DNA from: Sphingopyxis chilensis
Lineage (GTDB): Bacteria; Pseudomonadota; Alphaproteobacteria; Sphingomonadales; Sphingomonadaceae
Assembly (NCBI RefSeq): GCF_035930445.1
Contig: NZ_CP142394.1
Coordinates: 1,769,501 to 1,833,500, forward strand
Reading direction: 5' to 3'
DNA: 64,000 bases
The position numbers and the translations under genes are program-made. The first letter of the stretch is position 1. The number at the start of each line of letters is the position of its first letter. The notes beneath the pieces were generated by a model. The model was not told the DNA's origin, did not search any database, and worked only from the letters and a program-made list of their open reading frames with translations. Positions 51,201 to 59,450 of the stretch are shown piece after piece.

Positions 51201-51765
51201 CGACATCTCCGACAATGTCGAAATGACGCCGGGCACGCGCATCCCGATGGTGATGGCGGCGATGGTCGAAAGCGCGCGGCCGCGCGTGTCGCAGCGCGGT
51301 AATCGCTTCCTCAACCTGACACTGTCGGATCGCAGCGGCCAATTCCAGTCGAGCTGTTTCGACGAGATGGCGGGCAAGACGCTCGAGGCGCTGGCGGCCG
51401 ATGGCGGCTGCGCCCTACTGTCGGTTGAACTCGATCTGCTCGAGGGCGAGGAAACGCCGCGGGTCACCGTGCGTGGTGCGCAATCGCTCGCCGATATCGC
51501 CGCGACCGCGGCGTTGCAGCTGGCGTGCCGCGTCGAAATGCCGGCGGCGATCGAGGATATGGCGCGGTTGCTCGTCAAACGCGACGATGCGCGGGGCCGT
51601 GTCGTGATCACGACGATCGATCCGCTGACCGACGACGAAATTCGCATCGAACTCGGCCGCGGTTTCGCGCTCGGTCCCGACACGGTGTCGCGGTTCGACA
51701 TGATCGCCGGGGTGGCAGAGCCCATGCTGTCGCTGGTCGCGCCGCGCGAATTCAGGGTGCGCTGA
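48277..51765 (+). CDS. dnaE: DNA polymerase III subunit alpha
   Basis: 1162 residues, the replicative polymerase. The N-terminal PHP domain opens LRVFSSFTMLEGA, where the metal-binding His-x-His of active PHP domains is lost, as expected when proofreading is by DnaQ. Catalytic Asp402 and Asp404 are in MPDFDIDFCETRRGE, and GPGRGSGAGSVVAW is in the palm. A helix-hairpin-helix region lies near 830, and QGGLFGG (about residue 915) looks like the clamp-binding site, followed by an OB fold. The start could also be a GTG one codon earlier. Confidence 0.96.
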   Translation: MAYSPFVPLRVFSSFTMLEGAIEPKLIAKAARERGFPAIAVADRNGLYGVMAFGDACKAAGVQPIVGTLLSVARPGQRMANGAPLIDWLALYAQDEKGYDNLCALVSAAHLGRPVEQDPHVLLSDVTGKTDGLICLTGGGEGALARLLAGEQKSAAEDYVEQLEALFNGRLYIELSRRGDATETAAEAALIDLAYARALPIVATNPANFVEPNFHPAHDAMLCIAQSAYVESEDRRVSSPEAWLKPAEAMEDAFSDLPEAIRNTLVIAQRCAFMAPKRKPILPSLAGDREGEAAQLAADARAGLDARLALYSDLSEEERNAYVARLDFEVGVIVQMGFPGYFLIVADFIKWAKAHDIPVGPGRGSGAGSVVAWALTITDLDPLKLGLLFERFLNPERVSMPDFDIDFCETRRGEVIRYVQEKYGRDTVAQIITFGKLKARAVLKDTGRVLQMSYGQVDRLAKLVPNHPTDPWTLERALNGVAELMTEYKQDDGVRRLFDMARQLEGLPRHSSTHAAGVVIGDRPLDQLVPLYRDPRSDMPVTQFDMKYVETAGLVKFDFLGLKTLSVLKEAKRLLALRGVDVDLDTLAWDDEEVYALLQRGETVGVFQLESEGMRRTLSAVKPTNFGDIIALVALYRPGPMDNIPLFGARKNGREPIAYPHPLLEGILAETYGIFVYQEQVMQAAQILAGYSLGGADLLRRAMGKKVQAEMDAQRDTFVKGCGEHNGIDAKAANELFDLIDKFAGYGFNKSHAAAYALLSYQTAWLKAHYPHEFFAASMSFDSHQTDKLSIFIDDMRRLDVAITPPSVNDSEADFSVGRSDEGLTVRYALGALKGVGEKAMEALVAERQAKGDFASLDDFANRIDPKLLNRRQIEALAAAGAFDCIEPDRPRAFAGAESLLACANSSAHERSTGQGGLFGGDIAIAPVLQLPAAEPWTLAERMTREKDAFGFYFSSHPVEQYEAIVSARGARSYGDISDNVEMTPGTRIPMVMAAMVESARPRVSQRGNRFLNLTLSDRSGQFQSSCFDEMAGKTLEALAADGGCALLSVELDLLEGEETPRVTVRGAQSLADIAATAALQLACRVEMPAAIEDMARLLVKRDDARGRVVITTIDPLTDDEIRIELGRGFALGPDTVSRFDMIAGVAEPMLSLVAPREFRVR

Positions 51766-51842
51766 CCTTCCTTCCCCCTTGCATATCGGCGGTTTTCGAC
51801 CCTATCCATGGGGGGCAACGATATAATTGAGGATGCCGCACC

Positions 51843-53447
51843 ATGGGAATGCAGGGCCAGCCACTGCTCGTCACCAGCCTGATCGATCATGCCGCTCGCG
51901 AACATGCGGGACGCGAGATCGTGTCGCGGTGGGTTGACGGCAGCACGACGCGATCGAACTGGGGAGAGGTCGGCAAGGATGCACGCCGTTTCGCCGCCGC
52001 GATGGTGAAACTGGGGATTACGAAGGGCGACCGCATCGCGACGCTGGCGATGAACCATGGTCATCACCTGGTCAGCTGGTACGGCACCGCCGGGATGGGC
52101 GGCGTGCTGCATACGGTGAACCCGCGGCTGTTCGACGAGCAGCTCGTCTATATCATCAACCACGCCGAGGACCGCGTGCTGTTGTTCGACGCGATGTTCC
52201 TGCCGATCGTCGAGCGGCTGCGGAGCCAATTGCCGACGGTCGAGCATTTCATCCTGTTCGATGCGCCGGCGCGGGAGGGCTATCTGTCGTACCGCGACCT
52301 GATCGATGTCGAGGATGGCAATTTCGAATGGGTGGAGCTCGACGAGCGTGATCCGGTCGGGCTTTGCTATACCAGCGGCACGACCGGCAATCCCAAGGGC
52401 GTCCTCTACGAGCATCGCTCGAACGTCATCCATGCGATCACCGAGATCCAGCCCGACGTGTTCGACATGTCGAACCGCAGCGTCGTGCTGCCGATCGTGC
52501 CGATGTTCCATGCGAACAGCTGGGGTATTCCTTTCGCCGCCGCGACCGTCGGCGCGAAGCTCGTCTTTTCCGCGACTAACGATGCGCGGATATTGTGCGA
52601 TCTGATGCACGACGAGGGCGTGACGCACAGTGCGGGCGTGCCGACGGTGTGGCTCGCGATGTTCGCGCATATGGACGCGACCGGCATGGATTATGGCAAG
52701 CTTTACCGCGTCATCATCGGCGGCTCGGCGGCGCCGCGTGCCATGATCGAGCGGTTCATGAAGGCAGGAATCGACGTCGGCCATGCTTGGGGGATGACCG
52801 AAACCTCGCCGATCGGGACGATGGGCAAGAGGCCGTGGAACTGGGACGAGATGGGCTTCGACGAGCGGGTCGACATTGTCACGCGACAGGGTTGTCCGCC
52901 CTTCGGTGTCGAGCTGCGCGTCGTCGATGACGAGGGAGGCGAATTGCCACGCGACGGCGAGACGAGCGGGCGCCTGCAATGTCGCGGCCCGTGGATCATC
53001 CAGCGCTATTTCAAAGCCGATAGCGATGCGGCCGACGCCGAGGGCTGGTTCGACACCGGCGACGTCGCGGTGCTCCACCCCGACGGGGTCATGCAGATTA
53101 CCGATCGCGCAAAGGATGTGATCAAGTCGGGCGGCGAATGGATCAGCTCGATCGAACTGGAAAATGCCGCGGTTGGCGCGCCGGGGGTTCAGGAGGCGGC
53201 GGCGGTCGGAGTCTATCACCCCAAATGGGACGAGCGGCCGATCCTGCTGATCGTGAAGAAGGCGGGCGCCGAGACGAGCGAGGCGGCGATCGTCGATTAC
53301 CTCAAGGACAAGGTCGCCAAATGGTGGTTGCCCGACGAAATCGTCTTCGTCGATGAGCTGCCGCACACCGCGACGGGCAAGATCTTGAAGCGCCAGATCC
53401 GCGACGATTACAAGGATTACAAGCTGCGGTCGCTGACGGCGGCCTAG
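51843..53447 (+). CDS. Medium/long-chain acyl-CoA ligase
   Basis: 534 residues of the adenylate-forming family. It activates a fatty or other carboxylic acid with ATP and joins it to Co[16 protein letters not shown] is the P-loop motif, [13 protein letters not shown] and [13 protein letters not shown] the acyl pocket and A5 motifs, [11 protein letters not shown] the A7 motif, and [12 protein letters not shown] carries the catalytic Lys. Its stop overlaps that of the next, convergent gene in CTAG. Confidence 0.92.
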   Translation: MGMQGQPLLVTSLIDHAAREHAGREIVSRWVDGSTTRSNWGEVGKDARRFAAAMVKLGITKGDRIATLAMNHGHHLVSWYGTAGMGGVLHTVNPRLFDEQLVYIINHAEDRVLLFDAMFLPIVERLRSQLPTVEHFILFDAPAREGYLSYRDLIDVEDGNFEWVELDERDPVGLCYTSGTTGNPKGVLYEHRSNVIHAITEIQPDVFDMSNRSVVLPIVPMFHANSWGIPFAAATVGAKLVFSATNDARILCDLMHDEGVTHSAGVPTVWLAMFAHMDATGMDYGKLYRVIIGGSAAPRAMIERFMKAGIDVGHAWGMTETSPIGTMGKRPWNWDEMGFDERVDIVTRQGCPPFGVELRVVDDEGGELPRDGETSGRLQCRGPWIIQRYFKADSDAADAEGWFDTGDVAVLHPDGVMQITDRAKDVIKSGGEWISSIELENAAVGAPGVQEAAAVGVYHPKWDERPILLIVKKAGAETSEAAIVDYLKDKVAKWWLPDEIVFVDELPHTATGKILKRQIRDDYKDYKLRSLTAA

Positions 53448-54532
53448 AATAGTTCCATCTGCCCATCCCGCTCGGGAGGGCGGAACAGGTCGCTGCGGAT
53501 GGCCGGGAAGCTCCGGTCCATGCCATGTTCGCGCGCGGCGCGTTTGACGCGGGTTCGGATGAGCTGCGCCCAGACGCCGTGGCCGCGCATGCGCGTGAAG
53601 AAATCGGGATCGTTGTCGCGCCCGCCGCGAATGTCCTGCACCATGTGCATGACCTTGTCGGCGCGGTCGGGATAATGGGCGGCAAGCCAAGCGCGAAAGA
53701 GCGGCGCGACCTCGAAGGGCAGGCGCATCAGGATATAGGAGGCGCGGATCGCGCCCGCTTCGGCAGCGGCCTGCATGATCGCCTCGATCTCGTGATCGGT
53801 GATCGCAGGGATGATCGGCGATATATTGACCTGCGTCGGCACGCCCGCGTCGATCAGCTTGCGGATCGCGGCGAGGCGGCGTTTCGGATGCGGCGCGCGC
53901 GGTTCGAGCGTGCGCGCAATCCCGGGATCGAGCGTCGTCACCGATACCGCGACGCCCACCAGATTGTCGCGCGCCATGTCGGCGAGCAGGTCGATGTCGC
54001 GGAGCACGCGATCCGATTTGGTGGTGATGATCAGCGGATGCCGCGTTTCGGCGAGCACTTCGATGACTGAACGGGTGACGCCCCATTCACGTTCGATCGG
54101 CTGATAACCGTCGGTGTTGGTGCCGATGGCGAGCGGTGCCGCCTCGTAGCCCCGCTTGGCGAGTTCGGCGCGCAGGAGCTTTGCCGCCTCGGGCTTTGCG
54201 AAGAGCCTGCTTTCGAAATCGAGCCCCGGCGAAAGGTCGTGGAAGGCGTGCGTCGGGCGCGCAAAGCAATAGATGCAGCCATGTTCGCAGCCGCGATAGG
54301 GGTTGATAGAGCGGTCGAAGCTGATGTCGGGCGACTTGTTGCGCGATATGATCGTCTTGGGATGCTCGACCGTGACCGTCGTGCGCAATCGGGGCGCTTC
54401 GCCGTCGATGTCCTCCGCCGCATCGAGCCAGTCGCCGTCGAGGACTCGCGCGGCCGACCCCGTGCGCGTCGGGCGCAAATTGGTCGGCGCGCCGCGGCCC
54501 ATGATGGGAGGGAGGGGTTTGGACGATTCCAC
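53444..54532 (-). CDS. SplB-like radical SAM protein (PA0069 family)
   Basis: About 362 residues. The radical SAM cluster motif is GCEHGCIYCFARPTH (Cys-x3-Cys-x2-Cys); SVTTLDPGIARTLEPRAPHP and QVNISPIIPAITDHEIE follow the COG1533 pattern, related to spore photoproduct lyase. Substrate is unknown, but relatives repair DNA photoproducts. A GTTC-N7-GTTC LexA box stands 25 bases before the GTG start at 54532. A longer reading from a TTG at 54562 would run through that box, so I prefer 54532; an ATG at 54502 is also possible. Confidence 0.83.
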   Translation of the reverse strand: MESSKPLPPIMGRGAPTNLRPTRTGSAARVLDGDWLDAAEDIDGEAPRLRTTVTVEHPKTIISRNKSPDISFDRSINPYRGCEHGCIYCFARPTHAFHDLSPGLDFESRLFAKPEAAKLLRAELAKRGYEAAPLAIGTNTDGYQPIEREWGVTRSVIEVLAETRHPLIITTKSDRVLRDIDLLADMARDNLVGVAVSVTTLDPGIARTLEPRAPHPKRRLAAIRKLIDAGVPTQVNISPIIPAITDHEIEAIMQAAAEAGAIRASYILMRLPFEVAPLFRAWLAAHYPDRADKVMHMVQDIRGGRDNDPDFFTRMRGHGVWAQLIRTRVKRAAREHGMDRSFPAIRSDLFRPPERDGQMELF

Positions 54533-54556
54533 CGGGAGAGGATAATCCTCCGGTGG

Positions 54557-54571
54557 GAACAAATAAAGAAC
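54557..54571 (-). promoter_or_regulatory. LexA (SOS) box
   Basis: On the minus strand GTTCTTTATTTGTTC is an exact match to the alphaproteobacterial LexA operator GTTC-N7-GTTC. It lies between moaB and the SplB-like gene and points to control of the latter by DNA damage. Confidence 0.7.
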
Positions 54572-54578
54572 AAACTGG

Positions 54579-55103
54579 TTATTCGGTCAGTCGCGGCATC
54601 AGTTCGACGAAATTGCAGGGCTTGTGACGGCTGTCGAGTTGGGTCGACAAGATGCCTTCCCACGCGTCGGTGATCGCGCCGGTCGAGCCGGGCAGCGCGA
54701 AGATATAGGTGCCGCGTGCCACGACGGCGCAGGCGCGCGACTGGATCGTCGAGGTGCCGATCGTCTGGTAGCTGAGCCAGCGGAACAATTCGCCGAAGCC
54801 GGGGATTTCTTTGCCGTCGAGCCGGTGCAGCGCCTCTGGCGTCACGTCGCGGCCCGTGAGCCCGGTACCGCCCGTGGTGATCACGACGTCGACCGCCGGA
54901 TCGTCGATCCAGTTGTGGAGGCGCGAGACGATCAGGTCGGTTTCATCCTTGATCAGCGCGCGCGCGGCGAGGATATGGCCCGCGCCGGTCAGCAATTCCT
55001 CAAGCTTGTCGCCCGAACGGTCGTCCGCTGCGCTGCGGCTGTCCGAAATCGTCAGGAGCGCGATGCGGACGGGCTTGAACGCCAGGCTGTCGTCAATCGG
55101 CAT
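54579..55103 (-). CDS. moaB: Molybdenum cofactor biosynthesis protein MoaB
   Basis: 174 residues, MogA/MoaB family, which adenylates or inserts molybdenum into molybdopterin. [19 protein letters not shown] near the N-terminus, [20 protein letters not shown] and [18 protein letters not shown] form the molybdopterin-binding face. The ATG at 55103 overlaps the end of the transglycosylase gene by 11 bases, showing coupling. Earlier in-frame codons are shadow of that gene. Confidence 0.93.
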   Translation of the reverse strand: MPIDDSLAFKPVRIALLTISDSRSAADDRSGDKLEELLTGAGHILAARALIKDETDLIVSRLHNWIDDPAVDVVITTGGTGLTGRDVTPEALHRLDGKEIPGFGELFRWLSYQTIGTSTIQSRACAVVARGTYIFALPGSTGAITDAWEGILSTQLDSRHKPCNFVELMPRLTE

Positions 55104-56868
55104 TCGCGAAATCGCCGGCATAGGAAAGGCGCGTGCGGTCCTTGCCGTCGGGGAAGCGCGGCCATTTCCCTTGGGCGAGCGCCGCGCGGCTGACCGAAGG
55201 CTTGCCCTGCTGCGCCTCGTACATCCAGTAATTGCGCAGCACGATGCCGACATAGCCGCGCGTTTCCCAATAGGGGATCGATTCCATGTAGAGCAGCGGA
55301 TCGCCATTATCGCGGATCTCGGACTGCCAGCGCGCGACCGGTGCGGGGCCGGCGTTGTAGGCGGCGATGACCTTGGGCAACTGGCCGCCCGTCGCGGGTT
55401 CGCGGCTCAGATATTGCAGGTAGCGCTGGCCGAGATCCATGTTCACCGCGGGCGTCTTGAGGTCGCCGAGCGCGGCGACCGCGCCTTCCCAGCGCACGAT
55501 GTCGCGCGCGGTGCCGGGGCGCACCTGCATCAGCCCGGTCGCGCCCGCGCTGCTGACGACGGCGCGCTGAAAACGCGATTCCTGAAGCGTGTGGGCGAAC
55601 ACGAGCGCGGGATCGACCTTCCACCCGCCATTGGGTTCCCATTTGGGCTGCGGATAGCGGGCCAAGGCAGCCGGCTTGCGGCCGTGCGGGGTGTTGTGGG
55701 CAAGATAGAGCTGCGTTTCGGGCAGGCTGAGCGCCCCCGCCATGGCGATCAGCTGGGCGTGTTGGTCGGGATTGCCGATCTGGGCCTGGTGGCGCAGCGC
55801 CTGGCCCGCGTAGACCTCCTCCCCGATCTCTGCGAGCGCCATCGCGATGCGGACGTTGGGCTGTTCCTCGAGCGCGCGCCAGGCGCTGCGATCGGGGCGG
55901 ACATTCTCGCGCTGTCTCGCCGCTTCGACGCCGAGCGATTCGGTCGCGAGCAGGCCATAGAAGGTTTCCTCATTGGCGGCGGCGGCGCGCAGGCGCGGCT
56001 GCACCAATGCGGGCTGGCCCGCCGCAACGGCGGCGCGCGAAGCCCAGTAATAAGCGGCGGCGCGCTGTTCGCTGTCGGGCGCTTCCTTTGCGACGCGGTC
56101 GAACGCGGCAAGCGCGGTGCGGTAATCGCGCAGCCGCCACGATGCGAGGCCTTGCACCCACGCGCCCTGCGTCGCCCAGGCGCCGCCGGCCGAGGTGCAG
56201 GCGAGCGACAGGCGCAGCGCATTCTGGTCGTCATTTTCGATATAATAGGACCAGGCGACCTTTTGCGTCCATTCGGCGCGGGCCGCCGGGCTGAGCTGGT
56301 CGATGACGGCGTTGAGCAGCGTTTCGGCGCCCGCGGGATCGTCATTCTTGATCCGGTCGGGGATCGTCGCCGCGAGACGCGCCGCCGCCGGGTCGCTGAC
56401 GCTGTCCGCGCCGAGCCGGCGCGGCGCGCTGCCCGCCCAGGCGAGACGCGCCTCGAAGGGAAGGGTCGGCAAATCGGTCGCGCCGCGCCTGGTCGCGAGG
56501 CGGCCAAGCTGTGCGGCTTGCGGCAAATAGGGCGAGCGCGAAAGAATCGGCATGATGTCTGCGACTTCGGCGCGCGGGCTGTTCGCGGCGGTCAACAGTT
56601 CGGCGCGCAGGAAATCGGTAAGCGGGCCACCCTTCGCATCCTGTTCCGCGCTATCGAGCAGCGCCTTTGCGTCGGCCCAGCGCTCGCCGCGGATCGCGCC
56701 AAGGACCTGCGTGTAAAGCTGTTTCTGTTTCGACGAAAGAATTTCGGGCACCGTCTGCGGTGCCGATACAAAATCGCGCCCCCCGGCATCGGCAGCGAAT
56801 GCAGGCGCCGCGGTGAGCGAAAGCGCCAGAACGGCGCGGGAAAGAAGGATCTTGGTCATATTCCGCAT
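55093..56868 (-). CDS. Soluble lytic murein transglycosylase
   Basis: 591 residues. Signal peptide to about residue 25, a long all-helical superhelix (about 40-400) as in Slt70, and a C-terminal lysozyme-like domain with catalytic Glu430 in [20 protein letters not shown], then [12 protein letters not shown] and [14 protein letters not shown]. It cuts glycan strands between MurNAc and GlcNAc in the periplasm, making the muropeptides that NagZ later processes. Start at 56868; an ATG three codons on is possible. Confidence 0.93.
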   Translation of the reverse strand: MRNMTKILLSRAVLALSLTAAPAFAADAGGRDFVSAPQTVPEILSSKQKQLYTQVLGAIRGERWADAKALLDSAEQDAKGGPLTDFLRAELLTAANSPRAEVADIMPILSRSPYLPQAAQLGRLATRRGATDLPTLPFEARLAWAGSAPRRLGADSVSDPAAARLAATIPDRIKNDDPAGAETLLNAVIDQLSPAARAEWTQKVAWSYYIENDDQNALRLSLACTSAGGAWATQGAWVQGLASWRLRDYRTALAAFDRVAKEAPDSEQRAAAYYWASRAAVAAGQPALVQPRLRAAAANEETFYGLLATESLGVEAARQRENVRPDRSAWRALEEQPNVRIAMALAEIGEEVYAGQALRHQAQIGNPDQHAQLIAMAGALSLPETQLYLAHNTPHGRKPAALARYPQPKWEPNGGWKVDPALVFAHTLQESRFQRAVVSSAGATGLMQVRPGTARDIVRWEGAVAALGDLKTPAVNMDLGQRYLQYLSREPATGGQLPKVIAAYNAGPAPVARWQSEIRDNGDPLLYMESIPYWETRGYVGIVLRNYWMYEAQQGKPSVSRAALAQGKWPRFPDGKDRTRLSYAGDFANAD

Positions 56869-56871
56869 CTG

Positions 56872-57660
56872 TCAACGTCCCCGGTTGAACAGTTTCAGGC
56901 TATCCCACGCCGCCGCCTTCTGCGCGGGGCGGGCGAGCAGCATCACGGGATGCGCCACAGCCACCGTCTCCATCGTGGCGCCGCTTTGGTTAATATCGAG
57001 TAACTTTCCGCGCGCGTCGGGAAGTGCGGTCGCGGCGGCCATGCGAACGATGTCGCTACCGATCAGCAGCAACCGTTCGGGCCGTGCCAGCCGCAAATGA
57101 TGCCAAAGCAGGCGGTCGAGTTCGGCGGCGTCCTTGTCGTCGCAGCGGCCGCCGGCAGGGCGGGTGACGGCAAGGCTCGCGACATAGCAGTCTGCCCTCG
57201 CCATGCCGATTGCCTGCAGCATCGCATCGAGCAGCTTGCCCGCGCCGCCGGAAAAGAGCGTTCCGCCCTGCTGGTCGTCGAGTTCGGGCCAGGCGGTGAG
57301 CAGCATCAGCGGCGCGCCCGCGTCGCCCACCGGGAGCACGCGGCGCGCATCCCACTGGCTGCCAGGCACATCGGCGCTGGTCGCCAGCCAGCCTTGGAAT
57401 TCTTCCCAGTCGTCGGGAAACACGACCGGCCCTTTCGGCTCGAACGCCTCGGGCGCTTCCTGTCGCTGGAGCACAGCGGGCAGCGGGAGCGGTTCGGGCT
57501 CGATGTCGGCGACGCGTTTTGGCTTGGCGGCCGCGGGGTCATTTGCGGGCGGCACGACCAGCCATCCCGCCGGCGCCTCACCGACAAGCGCATCGACGCC
57601 CGCCAAGGACCACCAGTCACAATAGCTTTCCGCCAGCAACGCAGAGTTTCGCCCGCCCAT
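56872..57660 (-). CDS. Uracil-DNA glycosylase superfamily protein, divergent
   Basis: 262 residues. The last 170 fit the UDG superfamily: DAGAPLMLLTAWPELDDQQG (motif 1 region), LFSGGAGKLLDAMLQAIG, RPERLLLIGSDIVRMAAA and VAVAHPVMLLARP, where the His is the second catalytic-loop residue. The four Cys of the iron-sulfur cluster of family 4/5 enzymes are not present in usual spacing, and the N-terminal 90 residues are low-complexity. It could be active on uracil or be a changed paralogue. Followed after three bases by the transglycosylase. Confidence 0.78.
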   Translation of the reverse strand: MGGRNSALLAESYCDWWSLAGVDALVGEAPAGWLVVPPANDPAAAKPKRVADIEPEPLPLPAVLQRQEAPEAFEPKGPVVFPDDWEEFQGWLATSADVPGSQWDARRVLPVGDAGAPLMLLTAWPELDDQQGGTLFSGGAGKLLDAMLQAIGMARADCYVASLAVTRPAGGRCDDKDAAELDRLLWHHLRLARPERLLLIGSDIVRMAAATALPDARGKLLDINQSGATMETVAVAHPVMLLARPAQKAAAWDSLKLFNRGR

Positions 57661-57681
57661 GATTTTGTTTCAAACAGGCAG

Positions 57682-57697
57682 TTGACGGACGCGTCAA
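57682..57697. promoter_or_regulatory. Second TTGACG-N4-CGTCAA palindrome
   Basis: TTGACGGACGCGTCAA has the same half-sites and 4-base spacing as the element at 26180-26195. It lies 22 bases before the UDG-family start and about 80 before ETF-QO on the other strand, so it may control either. Confidence 0.55.
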
Positions 57698-57778
57698 TTG
57701 GCGGGCATCGCAAATCGTGACAGAATGAGCGCGGGGCACGATGAATGTCCGCGCAGGGACGGCAGAAAGGTATTTGCG

Positions 57779-59434
57779 GTGAGCGAACGGGAATCGATGC
57801 CCTATGACGTGGTCATCGTCGGCGCGGGTCCGGCGGGGCTTTCGGCGGCGATCCGCCTCAAACAACTGGCGAACGAAGCCGGCAGCGAATTGTCGGTGTG
57901 CATCCTCGAAAAGGGGTCGGAAGTCGGCGCGCATATCCTGTCGGGCGCGGTGATCGACCCGAAGTCGCTCGACGAGCTGCTGCCGGATTGGCGCGACCAG
58001 GGCTGTCCGCTCGCCGAGGTGCCGGTGAACGACAACCAGCATTGGATTCTCACCAAGAACAAGAAGTTCGGCCTGCCCGAGCTCATCTCGCCGGGTTTCA
58101 TGCACAACAAGGGCACCTATACGGGCAGCCTCGGCAATCTTTGCCGCTGGCTTGCCGAGCAGGCCGAAGCGCTGGGCGTCGAAATCTTTCCCGGCTTTCC
58201 TGCCGCCGAAATCCTCTACAACGAGGACGGATCGGTCAAAGGCGTTGCGACGGGCGACATGGGTGTCGCGCGCGACGGCAGCCACAAGGCCGATTATGCT
58301 CCCGGCCTCGAACTCCACGCCAAATATACCTTCTTCGCCGAGGGTGTGCGGGGCCATCTGACCAAGATGCTCAAGCCGCAATTCGCGCTCGACGCCGATT
58401 GCGAACCGCAGGTCTATGGTCTTGGCGTCAAGGAACTTTGGGATATCGATCCCGCGAACCATGCGCCGGGGCGCGTGATCCACACGCAGGGCTGGCCGCT
58501 TGATCAGAACGCCAACGGCGGCGGTTTCCTCTATCATCAGGCGAACGGGCAGGTCGCGCTGGGTTTCGTGACCTGGCTCAACTATCGCAACCCGCACATC
58601 TCCCCGTTCCAGGAGATGCAGAAGTGGAAGACGCACCCCGAGATCGCGAAGATATTGAAGGGCGGAAAGCGCGTTTCCTATGGCGCGCGCGCAATCAGCG
58701 ATGGTGGGTATCAGTCGGTGCCGAAACTCGCCTTCCCGGGCGGCGCGCTGATCGGTGACAGCGCGGGTTTCCTCAATGTCCCGCGCATTAAAGGCACTCA
58801 CACCTCGATGAAGTCGGGTATGATGGCCGCCGAGGCCGCGTTCGCGGCGGTGGCCGCAGGGCGGTCGAGCGACACGCTCGATGCCTATCAGGCCGCCTAT
58901 GACGATAGCTGGGTCAAACAAGAACTGAGCGTCGTGCGCAACGTGCTGCCGCTCGTCGAGAAATATGGCGACCTTGCGGGGACGATCCTGTCGGGCATCA
59001 CGATGTGGCTCGAAACGCTGAAGATCAAAGTCCCTTTCACGATGAAGCATCATCCGGACAACGAGAGTCTCTATCGCGCCGACATCATGCCGAAACCGGA
59101 CTATCCCAAGCCCGACGGCGTGCTGACCTTCGACCGCCTGTCCTCGGTGTTCATCTCGAACACCAACCATGAGGAAGACCAGCCGGTCCACCTCCAGCTC
59201 AAGGATCCGTCGATCCCGGTCGCCTATAACTTGCCGCTTTATGACGAGCCCGCGCAGCGTTATTGTCCGGCGGGGGTTTACGAGATCGTCGGCAAAGAGG
59301 AAGGCGATCCGAAATTCGTGATCAACGCGCAGAATTGCGTCCATTGCAAGACGTGCGATATCAAGGACCCGACCCAGAATATCAACTGGGTCACCCCTGA
59401 AGGCGGCGGAGGCCCAAATTACCCGAACATGTAA
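57779..59434 (+). CDS. Electron transfer flavoprotein-ubiquinone oxidoreductase
   Basis: 551 residues. It carries electrons from acyl-CoA dehydrogenases, through ETF, to ubiquinone at the inner membrane. VVIVGAGPAGLSAAIRLK binds FAD, and the C-terminal 4Fe-4S cluster uses Cys in RYCPAGVYEIV and NCVHCKTCDIKDP. HTQGWPLDQN and GTHTSMKSGMMAAEAAF are further family blocks. GTG start at 57779 with AAAGG ten bases upstream. No etfA or etfB is near. Confidence 0.95.
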   Translation: MSERESMPYDVVIVGAGPAGLSAAIRLKQLANEAGSELSVCILEKGSEVGAHILSGAVIDPKSLDELLPDWRDQGCPLAEVPVNDNQHWILTKNKKFGLPELISPGFMHNKGTYTGSLGNLCRWLAEQAEALGVEIFPGFPAAEILYNEDGSVKGVATGDMGVARDGSHKADYAPGLELHAKYTFFAEGVRGHLTKMLKPQFALDADCEPQVYGLGVKELWDIDPANHAPGRVIHTQGWPLDQNANGGGFLYHQANGQVALGFVTWLNYRNPHISPFQEMQKWKTHPEIAKILKGGKRVSYGARAISDGGYQSVPKLAFPGGALIGDSAGFLNVPRIKGTHTSMKSGMMAAEAAFAAVAAGRSSDTLDAYQAAYDDSWVKQELSVVRNVLPLVEKYGDLAGTILSGITMWLETLKIKVPFTMKHHPDNESLYRADIMPKPDYPKPDGVLTFDRLSSVFISNTNHEEDQPVHLQLKDPSIPVAYNLPLYDEPAQRYCPAGVYEIVGKEEGDPKFVINAQNCVHCKTCDIKDPTQNINWVTPEGGGGPNYPNM

Positions 59435-59450
59435 GCCCGCGCGCTTCCTT

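Noticed and set aside
48259..51342. Open frame of over 1000 codons antisense to dnaE
   Set aside because: High GC leaves the antisense frame open; composition is Arg/Asp/His-rich without domains, and dnaE on the other strand is intact and certain. The same holds for long antisense frames at 22877-24406 (mgtE), 28235-30547 (amidohydrolase), 37444-39504 (trpE), 39123-41048 (ppiD) and 51195-54086.
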